Source: Methanobrevibacter sp. UBA412
GTDB taxonomy: Archaea; Methanobacteriota; Methanobacteria; Methanobacteriales; Methanobacteriaceae
Direction: 5' to 3'
DNA length: 64,000 nt
Assembly: GCA_002495685.1 (NCBI GenBank)
Contig: DAGJ01000002.1
Span: 49,760-113,759 of the forward strand
Under the pieces are notes generated by a model. It ran no database searches. It was not told the DNA's origin and saw nothing but the letters and a program-made list of their open reading frames with translations. Below, piece after piece: positions 39,073-48,649 of this stretch; within the stretch, counting starts at the first letter, position 1; every line of letters starts with the position of its first letter. The position numbers and the translations under genes are program-made.

Positions 39073-39171
39073 TTATAATTTTTTTAAAAACAAAAAAATA
39101 GAAAAAACATAAATAAAGAGGTTAAAAAAAAGGATGAAAAATAAAAACCAAAAAAGAAAGGAGAAAAACAT

Positions 39172-39423
39172 AAATTAAACAACCTCCACGACGGAGAATA
39201 CGGCAAAATAGTTTCCTACAAACATATTGAAAACCAAAACCAACAAAAACAAGAACAAAAAGAACTCAGAAGACATTTAATGAGTATGGGATTCGTGGAA
39301 GGTGCAGAAATAAAATTTATTAAAAAAGCACCACTAGGCGACCCTTGCAAAGTAAGGATTAAAGGATACGACTTAGCACTCAGAAAAGAAGAAGCAAAAA
39401 ACATTGAAGTAAAAATAAACTAA
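39172..39423 (+). CDS. feoA: Ferrous iron transport protein A, without a recognisable start codon
   Basis: Codons 39172-39420 encode a complete FeoA-like SH3 domain (KLNNLHDGEYGKIVSYKHIE at the start, then LMSMGFVEGAEIKF, KKAPLGDPCKVRIKGYDLAL and ending EAKNIEVKIN). No ATG, GTG or TTG lies in frame between the upstream stop (39142-39144) and the internal ATG at 39280, which is past the conserved N-terminus. An AAAGGAG ribosome site (39157-39163) precedes ACATAAATTAAAC; one added G would give ACATGAAATTAAAC and a perfect start. Either the start codon was lost by a 1-base deletion, there is a sequence error, or an unusual start is used. FeoA assists FeoB GTPase-driven Fe(II) uptake. Confidence 0.8.
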   Translation, partial: KLNNLHDGEYGKIVSYKHIENQNQQKQEQKELRRHLMSMGFVEGAEIKFIKKAPLGDPCKVRIKGYDLALRKEEAKNIEVKIN

Positions 39424-39558
39424 AAAAAAATATTAATAAACCGGTAAAATGACCAATGACTCCCCCCACTATATAAAGAAAGGTTTTTCCTTTATTAAAT
39501 TTTTAAAAAGGACCACAAACGGAGAGTTCATCAATGATAAAAACGGAGAATACCCAAG

Positions 39559-41586
39559 ATGAAAACAATTAAAATAGGTTTTGCTGGAAACCCAAATGTT
39601 GGTAAAAGTACTCTTTTTAATTACCTAACAGGTATGCACCAACACGTAGGAAACTGGCCAGGAAAAACCGTTGAAAAAATGGAAGGAACTTATAAATTCC
39701 AAAAAAATAATAACAAATTTGAATTTAACATAATTGATCTTCCAGGAAATTATAATTTAAGTGCAAAAACAATAGAAGAACAAGTATCCATTGACTTCAT
39801 TGTAGATAAAGAGAATGATGTAATCCTAAACATTATAGATGCTGCTAATATTGAAAGAAACATGTACCTAACAGTACAATTAATGGAATTAAAGGCAAAT
39901 ATGGTAATAGCTTTAAATATGAATAAATTAGCTGAAAAAGAAGGATACAAGATAAATGAGAAAAAAATATCCGAGCTACTTGGAATTCCAGTGATAAAAA
40001 TAGAAGCAAGTAATGGACAAGGAGTAAATCAGTTAGTTGAAGAAATAATAAAAGCTAAAGAAAACCCTAAAGATTCCAGTGAAAAATTAGTTTATGGATA
40101 TGAATTAAAAGAGCACTTAAAAGAAATAAGTAAAGAAATAACTAAAGATCCAGAATTATTAGATGTTCCAGATTCTTGGACTTCAATTAAATTATTAGAA
40201 AATGATGAAATCATAACACAAAAAGTTAAAAACTCAAGAGATGGAAAGCAAATAATAAAAAAAACAGAGAAAGTAAAAAAACATTTACAAGAAGTTTTTA
40301 ACGAAGACACAGAAGAAATTCTAGCTAATGCAAGATACGGTTTTATTGATGGACTTATAAAAGAAGCTGTCCTAAAACCACAAATAGATAAGGAAACAAC
40401 TACTGATAAAATTGATAAAATTGTAACTAATCGTATACTTGGAATACCAATATTTTTAATTATAATGTATTTAACTTTTCAAGTAACATTTGCAATTGGA
40501 ACACCAATACAAGATTTAATAGATACTGGTTTTGGAATGCTTGGAAATCTTATACTTGGAGTTCTTGGAGAATCATTTTTAAGTAGTTTTCTTGTTGATG
40601 GAATAATAGGAGGAGTAGGTGGAGTACTTACTTTTTTACCAATAATTTTCTTACTATTCTTTGTATTAAGTATATTAGAAGATTCAGGATACTTAGCTCG
40701 TGCAGCATTTGTAATGGATAAAGTAATGCATAAACTAGTAGGCCTACATGGGAAATCTTTCATCCCAATGGTTTTAGGATTTGGATGTTGTGTTCCTGGT
40801 GTAATGGCAACACGGACATTAGACAGTAATCAAGATCGTTTAACAACAATGTTAGTTGTGCCTTTTATGAGTTGTAGTGCAAGATTACCAGTATATGCAT
40901 TATTTACAGCAGCATTATTTACAGCATACCAAGGAGAAATAATATTCAGTTTATATCTTTTAGGTATTATTGTGGCTATTATTGTAGCATTAATATTTAA
41001 GAAAACATTATTTAAAGGATTATCAACCCCATTTGTTATGGAATTACCCACATATAAAGTTCCAACATTAAAAGGTGTACTTATACATACTTGGGAAAGA
41101 GGAGCAGTTTTCCTTAAAAAAGCAGGAACTATAATACTTGCATTATCTATCATTGTATGGATATTAAGTAGTTTACCTGTTGGTGTAAGTTATGGATCTG
41201 AGTTTAGTTTGACTGGACAAATTGGATCATTTATAGCGCCAATATTCAGTCCTTTAGGTTGGGGCCAATGGCAACCATCTGTAGCTATATTATTTGGAGT
41301 ACTAGCTAAAGAAGTAGTTGTATCAACATTCAGTTCACTTTTCGGAGTTGCTGAAGCAGGTGCAGGTATAACATTAGCATTACAAGGAATGTTCACTCCA
41401 CTTGCAGCATATTCATTCTTAGCATTTGTATTATTATATATGCCATGTTTTGCAACTGTAGCAACAATAAAACGTGAAACTAATAGTTGGAAATGGCCAA
41501 TAGTTTCCATGGTGTTATGTTGTAGTGTAGCATACATTGTATCATTCATAATTTATCAAGGTGGTATGCTTTTAGGATTAGGATAA
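39559..41586 (+). CDS. feoB: Ferrous iron transport protein B
   Basis: The 675-residue protein has an N-terminal G domain with GNPNVGKST (G1, near residue 10), the [12 protein letters not shown] switch, DLPGNYNLS (G3) and NMNK (G4). The helical GDI-like region and about eight membrane segments follow. The paired Gate motifs [18 protein letters not shown] near 413 and [13 protein letters not shown] near 635 contain the conserved cysteines. It imports Fe(II). An ACGGAGAA stretch lies before ATG 39559, and a 12-codon open frame (39534-39572) with its own CGGAGAG site overlaps the start. A TATA-like CTATATAAAG near 39471 may give an internal promoter. A 31-residue peptide gene and a zinc ribbon follow. 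Confidence 0.96.
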   Translation: MKTIKIGFAGNPNVGKSTLFNYLTGMHQHVGNWPGKTVEKMEGTYKFQKNNNKFEFNIIDLPGNYNLSAKTIEEQVSIDFIVDKENDVILNIIDAANIERNMYLTVQLMELKANMVIALNMNKLAEKEGYKINEKKISELLGIPVIKIEASNGQGVNQLVEEIIKAKENPKDSSEKLVYGYELKEHLKEISKEITKDPELLDVPDSWTSIKLLENDEIITQKVKNSRDGKQIIKKTEKVKKHLQEVFNEDTEEILANARYGFIDGLIKEAVLKPQIDKETTTDKIDKIVTNRILGIPIFLIIMYLTFQVTFAIGTPIQDLIDTGFGMLGNLILGVLGESFLSSFLVDGIIGGVGGVLTFLPIIFLLFFVLSILEDSGYLARAAFVMDKVMHKLVGLHGKSFIPMVLGFGCCVPGVMATRTLDSNQDRLTTMLVVPFMSCSARLPVYALFTAALFTAYQGEIIFSLYLLGIIVAIIVALIFKKTLFKGLSTPFVMELPTYKVPTLKGVLIHTWERGAVFLKKAGTIILALSIIVWILSSLPVGVSYGSEFSLTGQIGSFIAPIFSPLGWGQWQPSVAILFGVLAKEVVVSTFSSLFGVAEAGAGITLALQGMFTPLAAYSFLAFVLLYMPCFATVATIKRETNSWKWPIVSMVLCCSVAYIVSFIIYQGGMLLGLG

Positions 41587-41672
41587 AATTTAAAAGATTA
41601 AATCTTTATCCTTTATTTTTATATAAATAAAATTTTTTAAAAAAATATAAAAACAAAAAGGAGGTGAATAAT

Positions 41673-41768
41673 ATGTTAAGTAGAAGTGGAATATTTGGAG
41701 TTAAAAAATTAGAACCTAAAAAAGAAAAAGAAAATAAAGATGATAAAAAAGATAGTGAAAAAGAATAA
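41673..41768 (+). CDS. 31-residue Lys/Glu-rich peptide after feoB
   Basis: ATG 41673 is preceded by AAAGGAGGTGA, one of the strongest ribosome sites in the window, with 6-nt spacing. The frame encodes MLSRSGIFGVKKLEPKKEKE and a further 11 charged residues. The N-terminus (SGIFGVKKLEP) looks specific, while the rest is low complexity. Its place between feoB and the zinc-ribbon gene suggests a FeoC-like accessory peptide of the Feo transporter; this is inference. Confidence 0.65.
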   Translation: MLSRSGIFGVKKLEPKKEKENKDDKKDSEKE

Positions 41769-41789
41769 ATTTTGGAGGATTTTATAAAA

Positions 41790-41981
41790 ATGCAATGCAG
41801 ATTATGTGGATATGAATTTACAGAAAAGGAAGCTAAAAGTAGTTGTCAGAAAACACAAGGTTGTAGTAAATGTAATTGTAACTTACTTATATGCCCCAAG
41901 TGTGGATATGGAAATGATCCATCATTTGAAACCGAGTTTGGTTTCATTGAAAAATTAAAAGAAAAAATTAAAAGAGAATAA
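41790..41981 (+). CDS. Small zinc-ribbon protein of the feo locus
   Basis: The 63-residue protein has four Cys pairs: CRLCGYEF at residues 3-10, a CQKTQGCSKCNCN segment and CPKCGYGND. The layout suggests a treble-clef or zinc ribbon, or a small Fe-S protein. ATG 41790 is used because GGAGG (41774-41778) lies about 11 nt upstream; an earlier in-frame start at 41772 would lie before the ribosome site. It ends the feoA-feoB-peptide-ribbon cluster and may help metal sensing or transfer. Function not established. Confidence 0.72.
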   Translation: MQCRLCGYEFTEKEAKSSCQKTQGCSKCNCNLLICPKCGYGNDPSFETEFGFIEKLKEKIKRE

Positions 41982-42298
41982 AAAAAATATTGGAGGGATG
42001 ATTTTATTTACCCTAACTTAAAATAAATCATGAAATATGAAAATTAATTCTAAAAAATATCTAAAAAAAGTTTTTAATTTCTTTTTTGGATGTTGTAACT
42101 AAAAAAAAATTAATAAATAAATATATAATACTTTTTTTAATTAACAAATACTATATTTTAGCAGGCCCCATTAGTTTTACAATGTCTTGCACCTGAAAAA
42201 CTTAAACCAATGAAACTCATAAAGAATGTGAATCCTTTTTCAAATAATTCATCTTCACTGTACATATTATAACTAGATATAGTTCCATTATTAAATTT
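41978..42298. repeat. About 300-bp direct repeat, left copy (right copy 43171-43472)
   Basis: The two stretches share long identical runs, from an ATAAAAAAATATTGGAG start through AATTAATTCTAAAAAATATC, GTTTTTAATTTCTTTTTTGG and the coding part TTAGCAGGCCCCATTAGTTT. They differ by scattered substitutions and short indels. The right copy contains the 3' end of the intact gene 43343-43762; the left contains a matching fragment. They flank the RhuM-like gene in direct orientation. Confidence 0.88.
42158..42298 (-). pseudogene. 3' fragment of a duplicated gene (remnant of the 43343-43762 gene)
   Basis: On the minus strand the fragment reads GTISSYNMYSEDELFEKGFT and continues to FSGARHCKTNGAC then stop at 42158. 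This matches the C-terminal 45 or so residues of the protein at 43343-43762 with a few changes (Gly/Ser, Pro/His). It has no start and begins at the junction with the RhuM remnant near 42298, so it cannot be a gene on its own. Confidence 0.85.
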
Positions 42299-43014
42299 TT
42301 ATTCTATTAATTCTTCTAGTTTCTTTTTTTAATTAATTATTTTTTTCAATGTCTAGTATTAATTAATTCAGCAGCAGTTTCTCCAGTAATGGCAAAATGA
42401 AGTTTATTTTGAACAGTAGCATAAAAAGTTCTAGCGATTTCAGAATCTTTTTCATAGTCATAACTACATTCTGCAAAGAGGTCCGTTACTTTTTGATAAA
42501 ATCTTCTTTCACTTGCTCTTATTCTTTGTATACGTTCTAATAATTCATCAAAATAGTCTTTATCTATTCTAGTACCATTTATTAATAATTCATCATCTAT
42601 TACAAAACCTTTAATCATATATTCTTTTAAAACACTATCAGCCCATTGTCTGAATTGGGTTGCTTTTTTACTATTCACTCTGTATCCTACAGCAATTATT
42701 CCATCTAAATTATACCATTTAGAAGGTCTTCCGCCCTTCATAGGGTTTATTAAGGAATCCTTAATAAATTCTGTTTGGTCTTTAAATAACTTTTTAGAAG
42801 TAATACATACTTTATTCTCATTTAATTCGCCTTCTTGAAAGATATTTTGCATATGCATACTAATATTTGAAGGAGTTGTTTCAAAAATATCTGCTACTGC
42901 TTTTTGACTTGCCCAAAAAGTTTGATTATTTTTATCTACTAAGAATTCAGAACTTACAGCCCCCTCATTACTTTTATATAATATTGATTCAATAATCTCA
43001 AATTTATCACCCAT
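42299..43014 (-). pseudogene. RhuM-like virulence-family protein, internally deleted
   Basis: ATG 43014 has an AAGGAGGAAC ribosome site. The 222-residue frame (ending 42346) shows the RhuM N-terminus: FEIIESILYKSNEGAVSSEF, VDKNNQTFWASQKAVADIFE, NISMHMQNIF, KWYNLDGIIAVGYRVNSKKA and FRQWADSVLKEYMIKGF. It stops after HFAITGETAAELINTRH, where relatives continue for about 100 residues more. A short KKKLEELIE-stop in another frame at 42299-42328 resembles the normal RhuM C-terminus, so the middle of the C-terminal part seems deleted. RhuM-family proteins are of unknown function and often carried on mobile or virulence islands. The truncated 222-residue form could still be made. Confidence 0.72.
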
Positions 43015-43170
43015 TATAATGTTCCTCCTTTCAGCTTTTGTAATTAATACTGTGTTATTTATAATATTTAAGTTGTCAACCAGAGAGGAAAGTAAGATTT
43101 CAAGTAAAAAAGGAGTGATTAATTCTGGATCAAGAAAAATATTAAAAAAATAAGGTAAAATTTTGAATCA

Positions 43171-43472
43171 ATAAAAAAATATTGGAGATAAAGATTTTAT
43201 TTACCCTCACTTAAAAGAAAATATGAAAATTAATTCTAAAAAATATCTAAAAAAAGTTTTTAATTTCTTTTTTGGATGTTGTAACTAAAAAAAATTAATA
43301 AATAAATATATAATACTTTTTTTAATTAACAAATACTATATTTTAGCAGGCCCCATTAGTTTTACAAGGTCTTGCACCTGAAAAACTTAAACCAATGAAA
43401 CTCATAAAGAATGTGAATCCTTTTTCAAATAATTCATCTTCACTGTACATATTATAACCAGATATGGTTCCA
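43171..43472. repeat. About 300-bp direct repeat, right copy
   Basis: This is the partner of 41978-42298. It includes 172 bp of AT-rich non-coding sequence beyond the stop codon of the gene at 43343-43762 and the last 130 bp of that gene. The non-coding part is as well conserved as the coding part, so the duplication is fairly recent. Confidence 0.88.
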
Positions 43473-43762
43473 TCACTAATATGTTTACTGATTTCTTTAA
43501 ATTTTCCATCTTCAAAAATATTTTCATAGTATTCTTCAGGTATGTCAAATAATAAATCAACAATTGGATTATTATATGAATTAGTGTTTTCTGTTAGTTC
43601 TAATTTAACATTGTCTGCATCTATTATGGTGATTATTAAAATTTCATTAGAACTTATTCCATTGATTATTCCTATTTTTCCATTAGGTTTTATTTTACCT
43701 AATATTCGGGTGTTATTTTCTGCCCATTGTTTCCATTTATCTAAATTGTAAACACTTGTCAT
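43343..43762 (-). CDS. Uncharacterized 139-residue protein with a cysteine-containing C-terminus
   Basis: The protein starts MTSVYNLDKWKQWAENNTRI and has a central beta-rich part (KIGIINGISSNEILIITIID). An acidic region follows, then a hydrophobic, Phe-rich segment (FTFFMSFIGLSFSGARPCKT) ending NGAC. ATG 43762 is preferred over a GTG at 43771 because of AAGGGA spacing. A fragment of its 3' end is duplicated at 42158-42298. Family and function are unknown; neighbourhood with RhuM suggests an accessory region. Confidence 0.65.
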   Translation of the reverse strand: MTSVYNLDKWKQWAENNTRILGKIKPNGKIGIINGISSNEILIITIIDADNVKLELTENTNSYNNPIVDLLFDIPEEYYENIFEDGKFKEISKHISDGTISGYNMYSEDELFEKGFTFFMSFIGLSFSGARPCKTNGAC

Positions 43763-45596
43763 TATATTCACGTTCCCTTATTATTTTATTAAAGTTTCAT
43801 ATAAAACATTTAATATAATTAATTACTATTATTAAATTCATGGTATTTAAGTATTATATAGTTGAATTTAATCTGTGAAGTGTATATTAAAAATAGTAAA
43901 AAGGCTTTAGAAATAAAAAGTATAAGAATTTCTTTTAAAAATAGTTAAAAAATGAGTGTTCATCTTTTTTTAGGGAAAAAATGGAAAAAATTAAGATTAA
44001 AAAAAAATGTTTTTTTATCCGTTATATACTCTTAAATGTGTTTTTTATTTTTTTTTAATACTTTTTTTTATGGAGAAAAAAAATGTTATTTTTATATTAT
44101 GTATAAAAAAATTTTTTTTATATGAATTCTTTAAAAATGGAGTGGAGAATATAAATTTTTATCCTCCAACATCAAATCTTTTTTTAAATAATCAGTGGTT
44201 TATTTTAATTATTTTTTTAGATAAGATGGAAAAGAATAAAAACAATTCTCCTTAATTTTTTTTTAAGAAATTTTTTTATTTTTTAATCTAAATTTTTTCC
44301 TTTTTAGACATATACCTCTTTTTTATTAGAGATAATATATTTTCTATTATAAATTATTCCTTTTATAAAATATTTTTTATGGGGGGTGATAAAGGATTGT
44401 TTTTATAATAAATTTTGGGGTGGAATTTTTAAAAATATTTAATTGTTTTTTTAGAGAATATGTTTTACCATACCTCCTATATTTTTTTTATTTAATATTT
44501 CCTCAAATTCTTTGTTTTAAACCGTTTTTTCTCTTTATTTATTTTTTTTATTTTTTTGGGATTTTTTTAAAAGATCAAAAAAAATTTGTAAATAATTTTT
44601 TTTTAATCTTTAAAATATTTTAGTTTAACATGACTTAATTCATGTCGAACCGTGTTTATAGTTAAAGTTGATTAAGTATATAAAGGTTTGTCTTTTTTAT
44701 TATAAAAATGATAAAAAATTTATGAAAATTTTATAATAATATACAAGTAAATTAATAAAAAACTGAATATAAAAATATGTTTTTTAAAATAAAATATATT
44801 TAAATACATAAAAAATGATAAAAAACTAAAGGAAATAATAAGTTAAAACCTAAAAATAGGCATAAAAACGGCTTTAAACATTTAAAAACACGAAAAAATC
44901 TTAATAAATCTTATCAAAAACTATTAATCAATCGATTAAATTAATAATAAGAAGAAAACCATAATATAACATCTTATAACATAACCACTACTAAAACCTA
45001 AAAACCAAAATATAAGAGGTAATACAGTAAAAAACATGTTAAATAAGTTAATTATACTAAAAATAAGACATACATTAATTTTTAAGGAAAAAATAAGACA
45101 AATAATAAGAATTTAAAGAAAAACAAGATTCTAAGAACTTTTAAAAACAAAAATAAATAAAAACTAAGCAATCAAACAAATAAAGAAAGAACATAGAGTA
45201 ATAATGATTAGATTAATAAAAAAACCATTAAACATGAAAAAAATAAAAGAAAACAAAGCAATTATAATAAAAAACACAAACATAAACACAAAACCAATAA
45301 AAAAGAAAACCAAAAATTAACTCTTTAAAAAGCTAAAAGAGAGTAAAACAAGGAAATCAAACAAAAACAAAGCAAAAATCAAGAAAAACAAGACAAGAAA
45401 ACATTTTTATATGAAAAACCCAAAAACCTTATAAAATCTATTAAAAGTCCAAAAATGATATAATAAAACAGTAAAAAGGAAAACTACCAATCAATAAAGA
45501 TTTTTTAAATCCATGAAAAATTTATAAAAAAATATAAACAAAAATACTAATACAAGAAAAAGAATCTAAAATTTTAATAAGAGGTGAAATAAAAAC
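43763..45596. other. 1.8-kb gene-free region with inverted base skew
   Basis: No credible gene was found. From about 43980 to 44640 the plus strand is strongly T-rich, with runs of up to 12 T; from about 44700 to 45590 it is strongly A-rich, with few T runs. Short open frames at 44007-44255 and 44420-44623 are Phe/Ile/Lys-only and have no ribosome sites. The switch point holds a palindrome (44628-44645) and a clear TATA box. Divergent long leaders or non-coding transcripts toward the two flanking genes would explain the purine loading on each side. Confidence 0.5.
44628..44684 (+). promoter_or_regulatory. Palindrome plus TATA box at the skew switch
   Basis: ACATGA-CTTAAT-TCATGT (44628-44645) has perfect 6-bp arms. 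About 30 bp downstream is TATATAAA (44677-44684), preceded by GTTGATTAAG as a possible BRE, which would start a plus-strand transcript near 44708. The next plus-strand gene begins only at 45597, so this would be a roughly 900-nt leader or a separate RNA. Confidence 0.45.
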
Positions 45597-46211
45597 ATGA
45601 AAATTGAAGATAAAAAACAAAAATTAAGATTAGAAATATGGGACGAACTATACCAAAAAAAATTAAGTCACAGACCCCAAGGGGATTATAATAAAATACC
45701 AGATTTTAAAGGAAAAGAAAAAGCAGCAAATATTTTAAGAAAAACATCTGAGTATCAAGATGCAAAAACCATATTCGTATCCCCTGATTCAGCACAAATC
45801 CCTGTAAGATACAATTGCATAATCGACAATAAAACCCTCATTATGGCCACCCCTAAATTAGAAAATGGTTATTTAAAATTAAATAAAGAAGCAAAAAATC
45901 ATCCACAAGAAGCAAGCACTAAAGAAGGAGCATTCAAATACGGTGCAAAAATAGATAAATTAAGTAAAGTTGATTTAGTTATAGAAGGATGTGTAGGTGT
46001 AGATCTTAAAGGAAACCGGCTTGGAAAAGGTGGAGGCTACGGTGATAGAGAAATAAGTGATTTATATAATAAAAAAGTTATAAACAATAAAACTCCAATT
46101 GCAACAACAATCCATCCATTACAAATTAAAAATAAAATTCCTATGTTAAAACATGATTGTAAAATTAATATGATTGTAAGTTCCCAATCAAAAATCTATA
46201 TAAAAAGTTAA
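45597..46211 (+). CDS. 5-formyltetrahydrofolate cyclo-ligase family protein
   Basis: The 204-residue protein fits the MTHFS-like family: KQKLRLEIWDEL at the N-terminus, a YQDAKTIFVSPDSAQIP segment, KVDLVIEGCVGVDLKGNRLG near residue 123 and GKGGGYGDREI near 142, the phosphate/ATP loop. TTIHPLQI follows near 172. In methanogens the substrate may be a folate or a methanopterin-type cofactor; archaeal members are little studied. An AAGAGGTGA ribosome site lies 9-10 nt before ATG 45597. It converges on the glutamate synthase-like gene. Confidence 0.87.
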   Translation: MKIEDKKQKLRLEIWDELYQKKLSHRPQGDYNKIPDFKGKEKAANILRKTSEYQDAKTIFVSPDSAQIPVRYNCIIDNKTLIMATPKLENGYLKLNKEAKNHPQEASTKEGAFKYGAKIDKLSKVDLVIEGCVGVDLKGNRLGKGGGYGDREISDLYNKKVINNKTPIATTIHPLQIKNKIPMLKHDCKINMIVSSQSKIYIKS

Positions 46212-46268
46212 AAAAAAATTAAAAAAATGGTTTAAAAATTTAAATTAAACCAAAACTACCTTATTTTT

Positions 46269-47654
46269 TTATACGTGGCGAATATTTGTATAATCACTAA
46301 TTTCAGAGTTAAATGTTGCAAGATTTTCCACACTTAAACCATGAACATCATTATTACCAGTTATTCTTGCAAATGTTTTAATTTCTTCACATGAAACATT
46401 TAAGAAATTTGCAACACGTTTAACTGCTGCATCTTCCTGAAATCTTGCGCGTAACTCAGGATCCTGAGTAGCTACACCTACAGGACAGTTCCCAGTTCCA
46501 CAAATATGGTACTGTTGACAAGCAGCAGCAATAAGAGCAGCTGAGGCAACAGCCACAGCATCAGCACCTAAGGATAAAGCCTTAGCAAAATCACCAGAAA
46601 CTCTTAAACCTCCAGTAATTACAAGACTAACATCACTATGATGTTCATCTAAGTATTTACGAGCACGATAGAGAGCATAAATTGTAGGAACACTAGTAGA
46701 GTCACGAATCAATTTAGGACTTGCACCAGTAGCACCACCCCGACCATCAATAGTTATAAAATCAGGTTCAGAATATAAACAATACTCTAAATCTTCTTCA
46801 ATTCGACCAGCAGCAATTTTAACACCAATAGGACGACCTTCAGATTTTTCACGAAGCATACAAACCATAGTTTTTAAATCTTCCTTACCCTCAATTTCAG
46901 GGAAATTAGAAGGACTTATAATATCTTCATTAGGATTCTTACCCCGTATTTCAGCTATCTCAGATGTGACTTTAGCACCAGGTAAATGCCCACCCATTCC
47001 AGGTTTAGTTCCCTGACCAATCTTAATCTCAATAGCATCACTAGTTTTAAGATTTTCACTAGTTACACTGTACTTATTCGGAACATATTCAAAAATGTAT
47101 TTATAAGCTGAACTTTTTTCTTCAGGAAGTATTCCACCTTCACCACTACACATTGCAGTTTTTGCAAGAGCACTTCCCTTAGATAAAGAAACCTTAGTCT
47201 CTCTAGATAATGCACCAAAAGACATGTGTGAAATATAAACTGGACTTTCAAGAACCATTGGTTTTTTAGCATTCTTACCAATTATTGTAGTTGAATTTAC
47301 CTCCGCATCCTCATCTAAAGGTGCAGGGTTTAATTGATTAGCTATAACAAGAATATCATCCCATGAAGGCATTGGTAATTGTGTTCCCATACCATCAATT
47401 ATACTTTCACCATGAACAGCCATACGATGTATATCAGTCATTTTTGGCATCTTTGCATCTGTTCGGATAGTTTCAGGAGGATAATCTAATGGAGTTTCCT
47501 CTTCCTCAATTTGTTCCTCTTCTTCTTCTAATATTTCTTCAAACTTATAAGATGGTTGTTTACAGAATGGACAGACATCAATTTCAGTTATTTTTTTACC
47601 TGCTTCCTCTTCATCATAAATAAATCCACATACACTACATTTAAATCTCGCCAT
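46269..47654 (-). CDS. Rubredoxin-glutamate synthase (FMN-binding large-subunit domain)
   Basis: The 461-residue protein has an N-terminal rubredoxin (FKCSVCGFIYDEEEAG and DVCPFCKQPSYKF, two CxxC pairs), an acidic Glu-rich linker (about 40-55) and an archaeal GltS core. It has SPVYISHMSFGALSRE near 139, IKIGQGTKPGMGGHLPG near 210, DGRGGATGASP near 300 and CQQYHICGTGNCPVGVATQD near 379, the 3Fe-4S ligands. It makes glutamate from 2-oxoglutarate with ammonia from a separate glutaminase part. The fused rubredoxin suggests direct electron delivery and links to the nearby rubrerythrin. No glutaminase subunit is in the window. Confidence 0.9.
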   Translation of the reverse strand: MARFKCSVCGFIYDEEEAGKKITEIDVCPFCKQPSYKFEEILEEEEEQIEEEETPLDYPPETIRTDAKMPKMTDIHRMAVHGESIIDGMGTQLPMPSWDDILVIANQLNPAPLDEDAEVNSTTIIGKNAKKPMVLESPVYISHMSFGALSRETKVSLSKGSALAKTAMCSGEGGILPEEKSSAYKYIFEYVPNKYSVTSENLKTSDAIEIKIGQGTKPGMGGHLPGAKVTSEIAEIRGKNPNEDIISPSNFPEIEGKEDLKTMVCMLREKSEGRPIGVKIAAGRIEEDLEYCLYSEPDFITIDGRGGATGASPKLIRDSTSVPTIYALYRARKYLDEHHSDVSLVITGGLRVSGDFAKALSLGADAVAVASAALIAAACQQYHICGTGNCPVGVATQDPELRARFQEDAAVKRVANFLNVSCEEIKTFARITGNNDVHGLSVENLATFNSEISDYTNIRHV

Positions 47655-47685
47655 TTTTTCTCAAAATCTCCTTAATATATTTTTT

Positions 47686-47826
47686 TTAGATAATTTTTGA
47701 TCCTTTTAACACTAATAAAATTATTAAAAATAGTAATAAAATAAGAACCAATATACCTTCTTTGGTGTTTATAGGTATAGGTGCACATGTGCCTTTAGAA
47801 CATGTTTTTTTGTCTTCTTCTTTCAT
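47686..47826 (-). CDS. 46-residue single-span membrane peptide
   Basis: The frame from ATG 47826 encodes MKEEDKKTCSKGTCAPIPIN then TKEGILVLILLLFLIILLVL and a KGSKII tail. It has a short polar N-terminus with two Cys four residues apart and one 17-20-residue hydrophobic helix. It fills most of the space between the glutamate synthase and rubrerythrin genes on the same strand. Ordered charge and hydrophobic blocks support coding. Function unknown; the Cys pair could bind metal or react with oxidants. Confidence 0.6.
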   Translation of the reverse strand: MKEEDKKTCSKGTCAPIPINTKEGILVLILLLFLIILLVLKGSKII

Positions 47827-47974
47827 AATAAACTTCTAAAAAAAAATTAAATAAATTTTAAAGGGGAAAAGTGAAATAAAAGTAAAAAAGTAAAAATTAA
47901 AAAAAATGAATTATTTTTCCCCTTTTTTATTTATAATAAATCAAATTTTTTTAAATAAAATTAAAATATTTTTT

Positions 47975-48526
47975 TTATTCATAATTTTTTGGTCTTACTT
48001 GGAAGTAAGATCTTGGATGGTCACATACTGGGCATACAGTTGGAGCTTCTTTTCCAACAAATATATGGCCACAGTTACTGCATTGCCATTCTACTTCTTC
48101 ATCTTTTGCAAATACTTTTTCTTCTTTAACATTATTTAAAAGAGTTCTGTATCTTTCTTCATGTTCTTTTTCTATGTCAGCTACTGCACTGAATTTGTAT
48201 GCAAGTTCATCAAAGCCTTCTTTTTCTGCAGTTTCTGCCATTCCTTTATACATTTCAGTCCATTCGTAATGTTCACCATCAGCTGCATCTTCAAGGTTAG
48301 TTGCAGTATCAGGTACTTGGCCTTCATGCAAATATTTAAACCATAATTCAGCATGTTCTTTTTCATTACCTGCAGTTTCTTCAAATATGTTTTTAATTTG
48401 AACATAACCGTCTTTTTTTGCTTTGCTAGCATAATAAGTATATTTATTTCTAGCTTGAGATTCTCCAGCAAATGCAATTTCTAAATTTTTTTCAGTTTCT
48501 GTTCCTTTAAGTTTTTTATAGTCCAT
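47975..48526 (-). CDS. Rubrerythrin
   Basis: The 183-residue protein has the two-domain layout of rubrerythrin. The N-terminal ferritin-like diiron domain (ENAFAGE-type motif read here as [14 protein letters not shown] near 21, [14 protein letters not shown] near 50, [13 protein letters not shown] near 118) precedes a C-terminal rubredoxin ([10 protein letters not shown] and [12 protein letters not shown]). It reduces hydrogen peroxide to water in the cytoplasm and is a main oxidative defence of anaerobes. A strong GGAGG ribosome site precedes ATG 48526. Confidence 0.97.
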   Translation of the reverse strand: MDYKKLKGTETEKNLEIAFAGESQARNKYTYYASKAKKDGYVQIKNIFEETAGNEKEHAELWFKYLHEGQVPDTATNLEDAADGEHYEWTEMYKGMAETAEKEGFDELAYKFSAVADIEKEHEERYRTLLNNVKEEKVFAKDEEVEWQCSNCGHIFVGKEAPTVCPVCDHPRSYFQVRPKNYE

Positions 48527-48649
48527 ATTCTTTTTGCCTCCATAAAAAGTTTAAAAAATTTTTATATAATAAATTGTTTTATTATACTTAATAATATATC
48601 TTTCTAAAAAAAAATTTCATAAAATAAAAAAAAGAATTCTAATTTTCTT

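Noticed and set aside
43982..44640. Two short open frames at 44007-44255 and 44420-44623 as genes
   Set aside because: Composed almost only of Phe, Ile, Lys, Leu and Asn from AT runs, with no ribosome site or recognisable motif.
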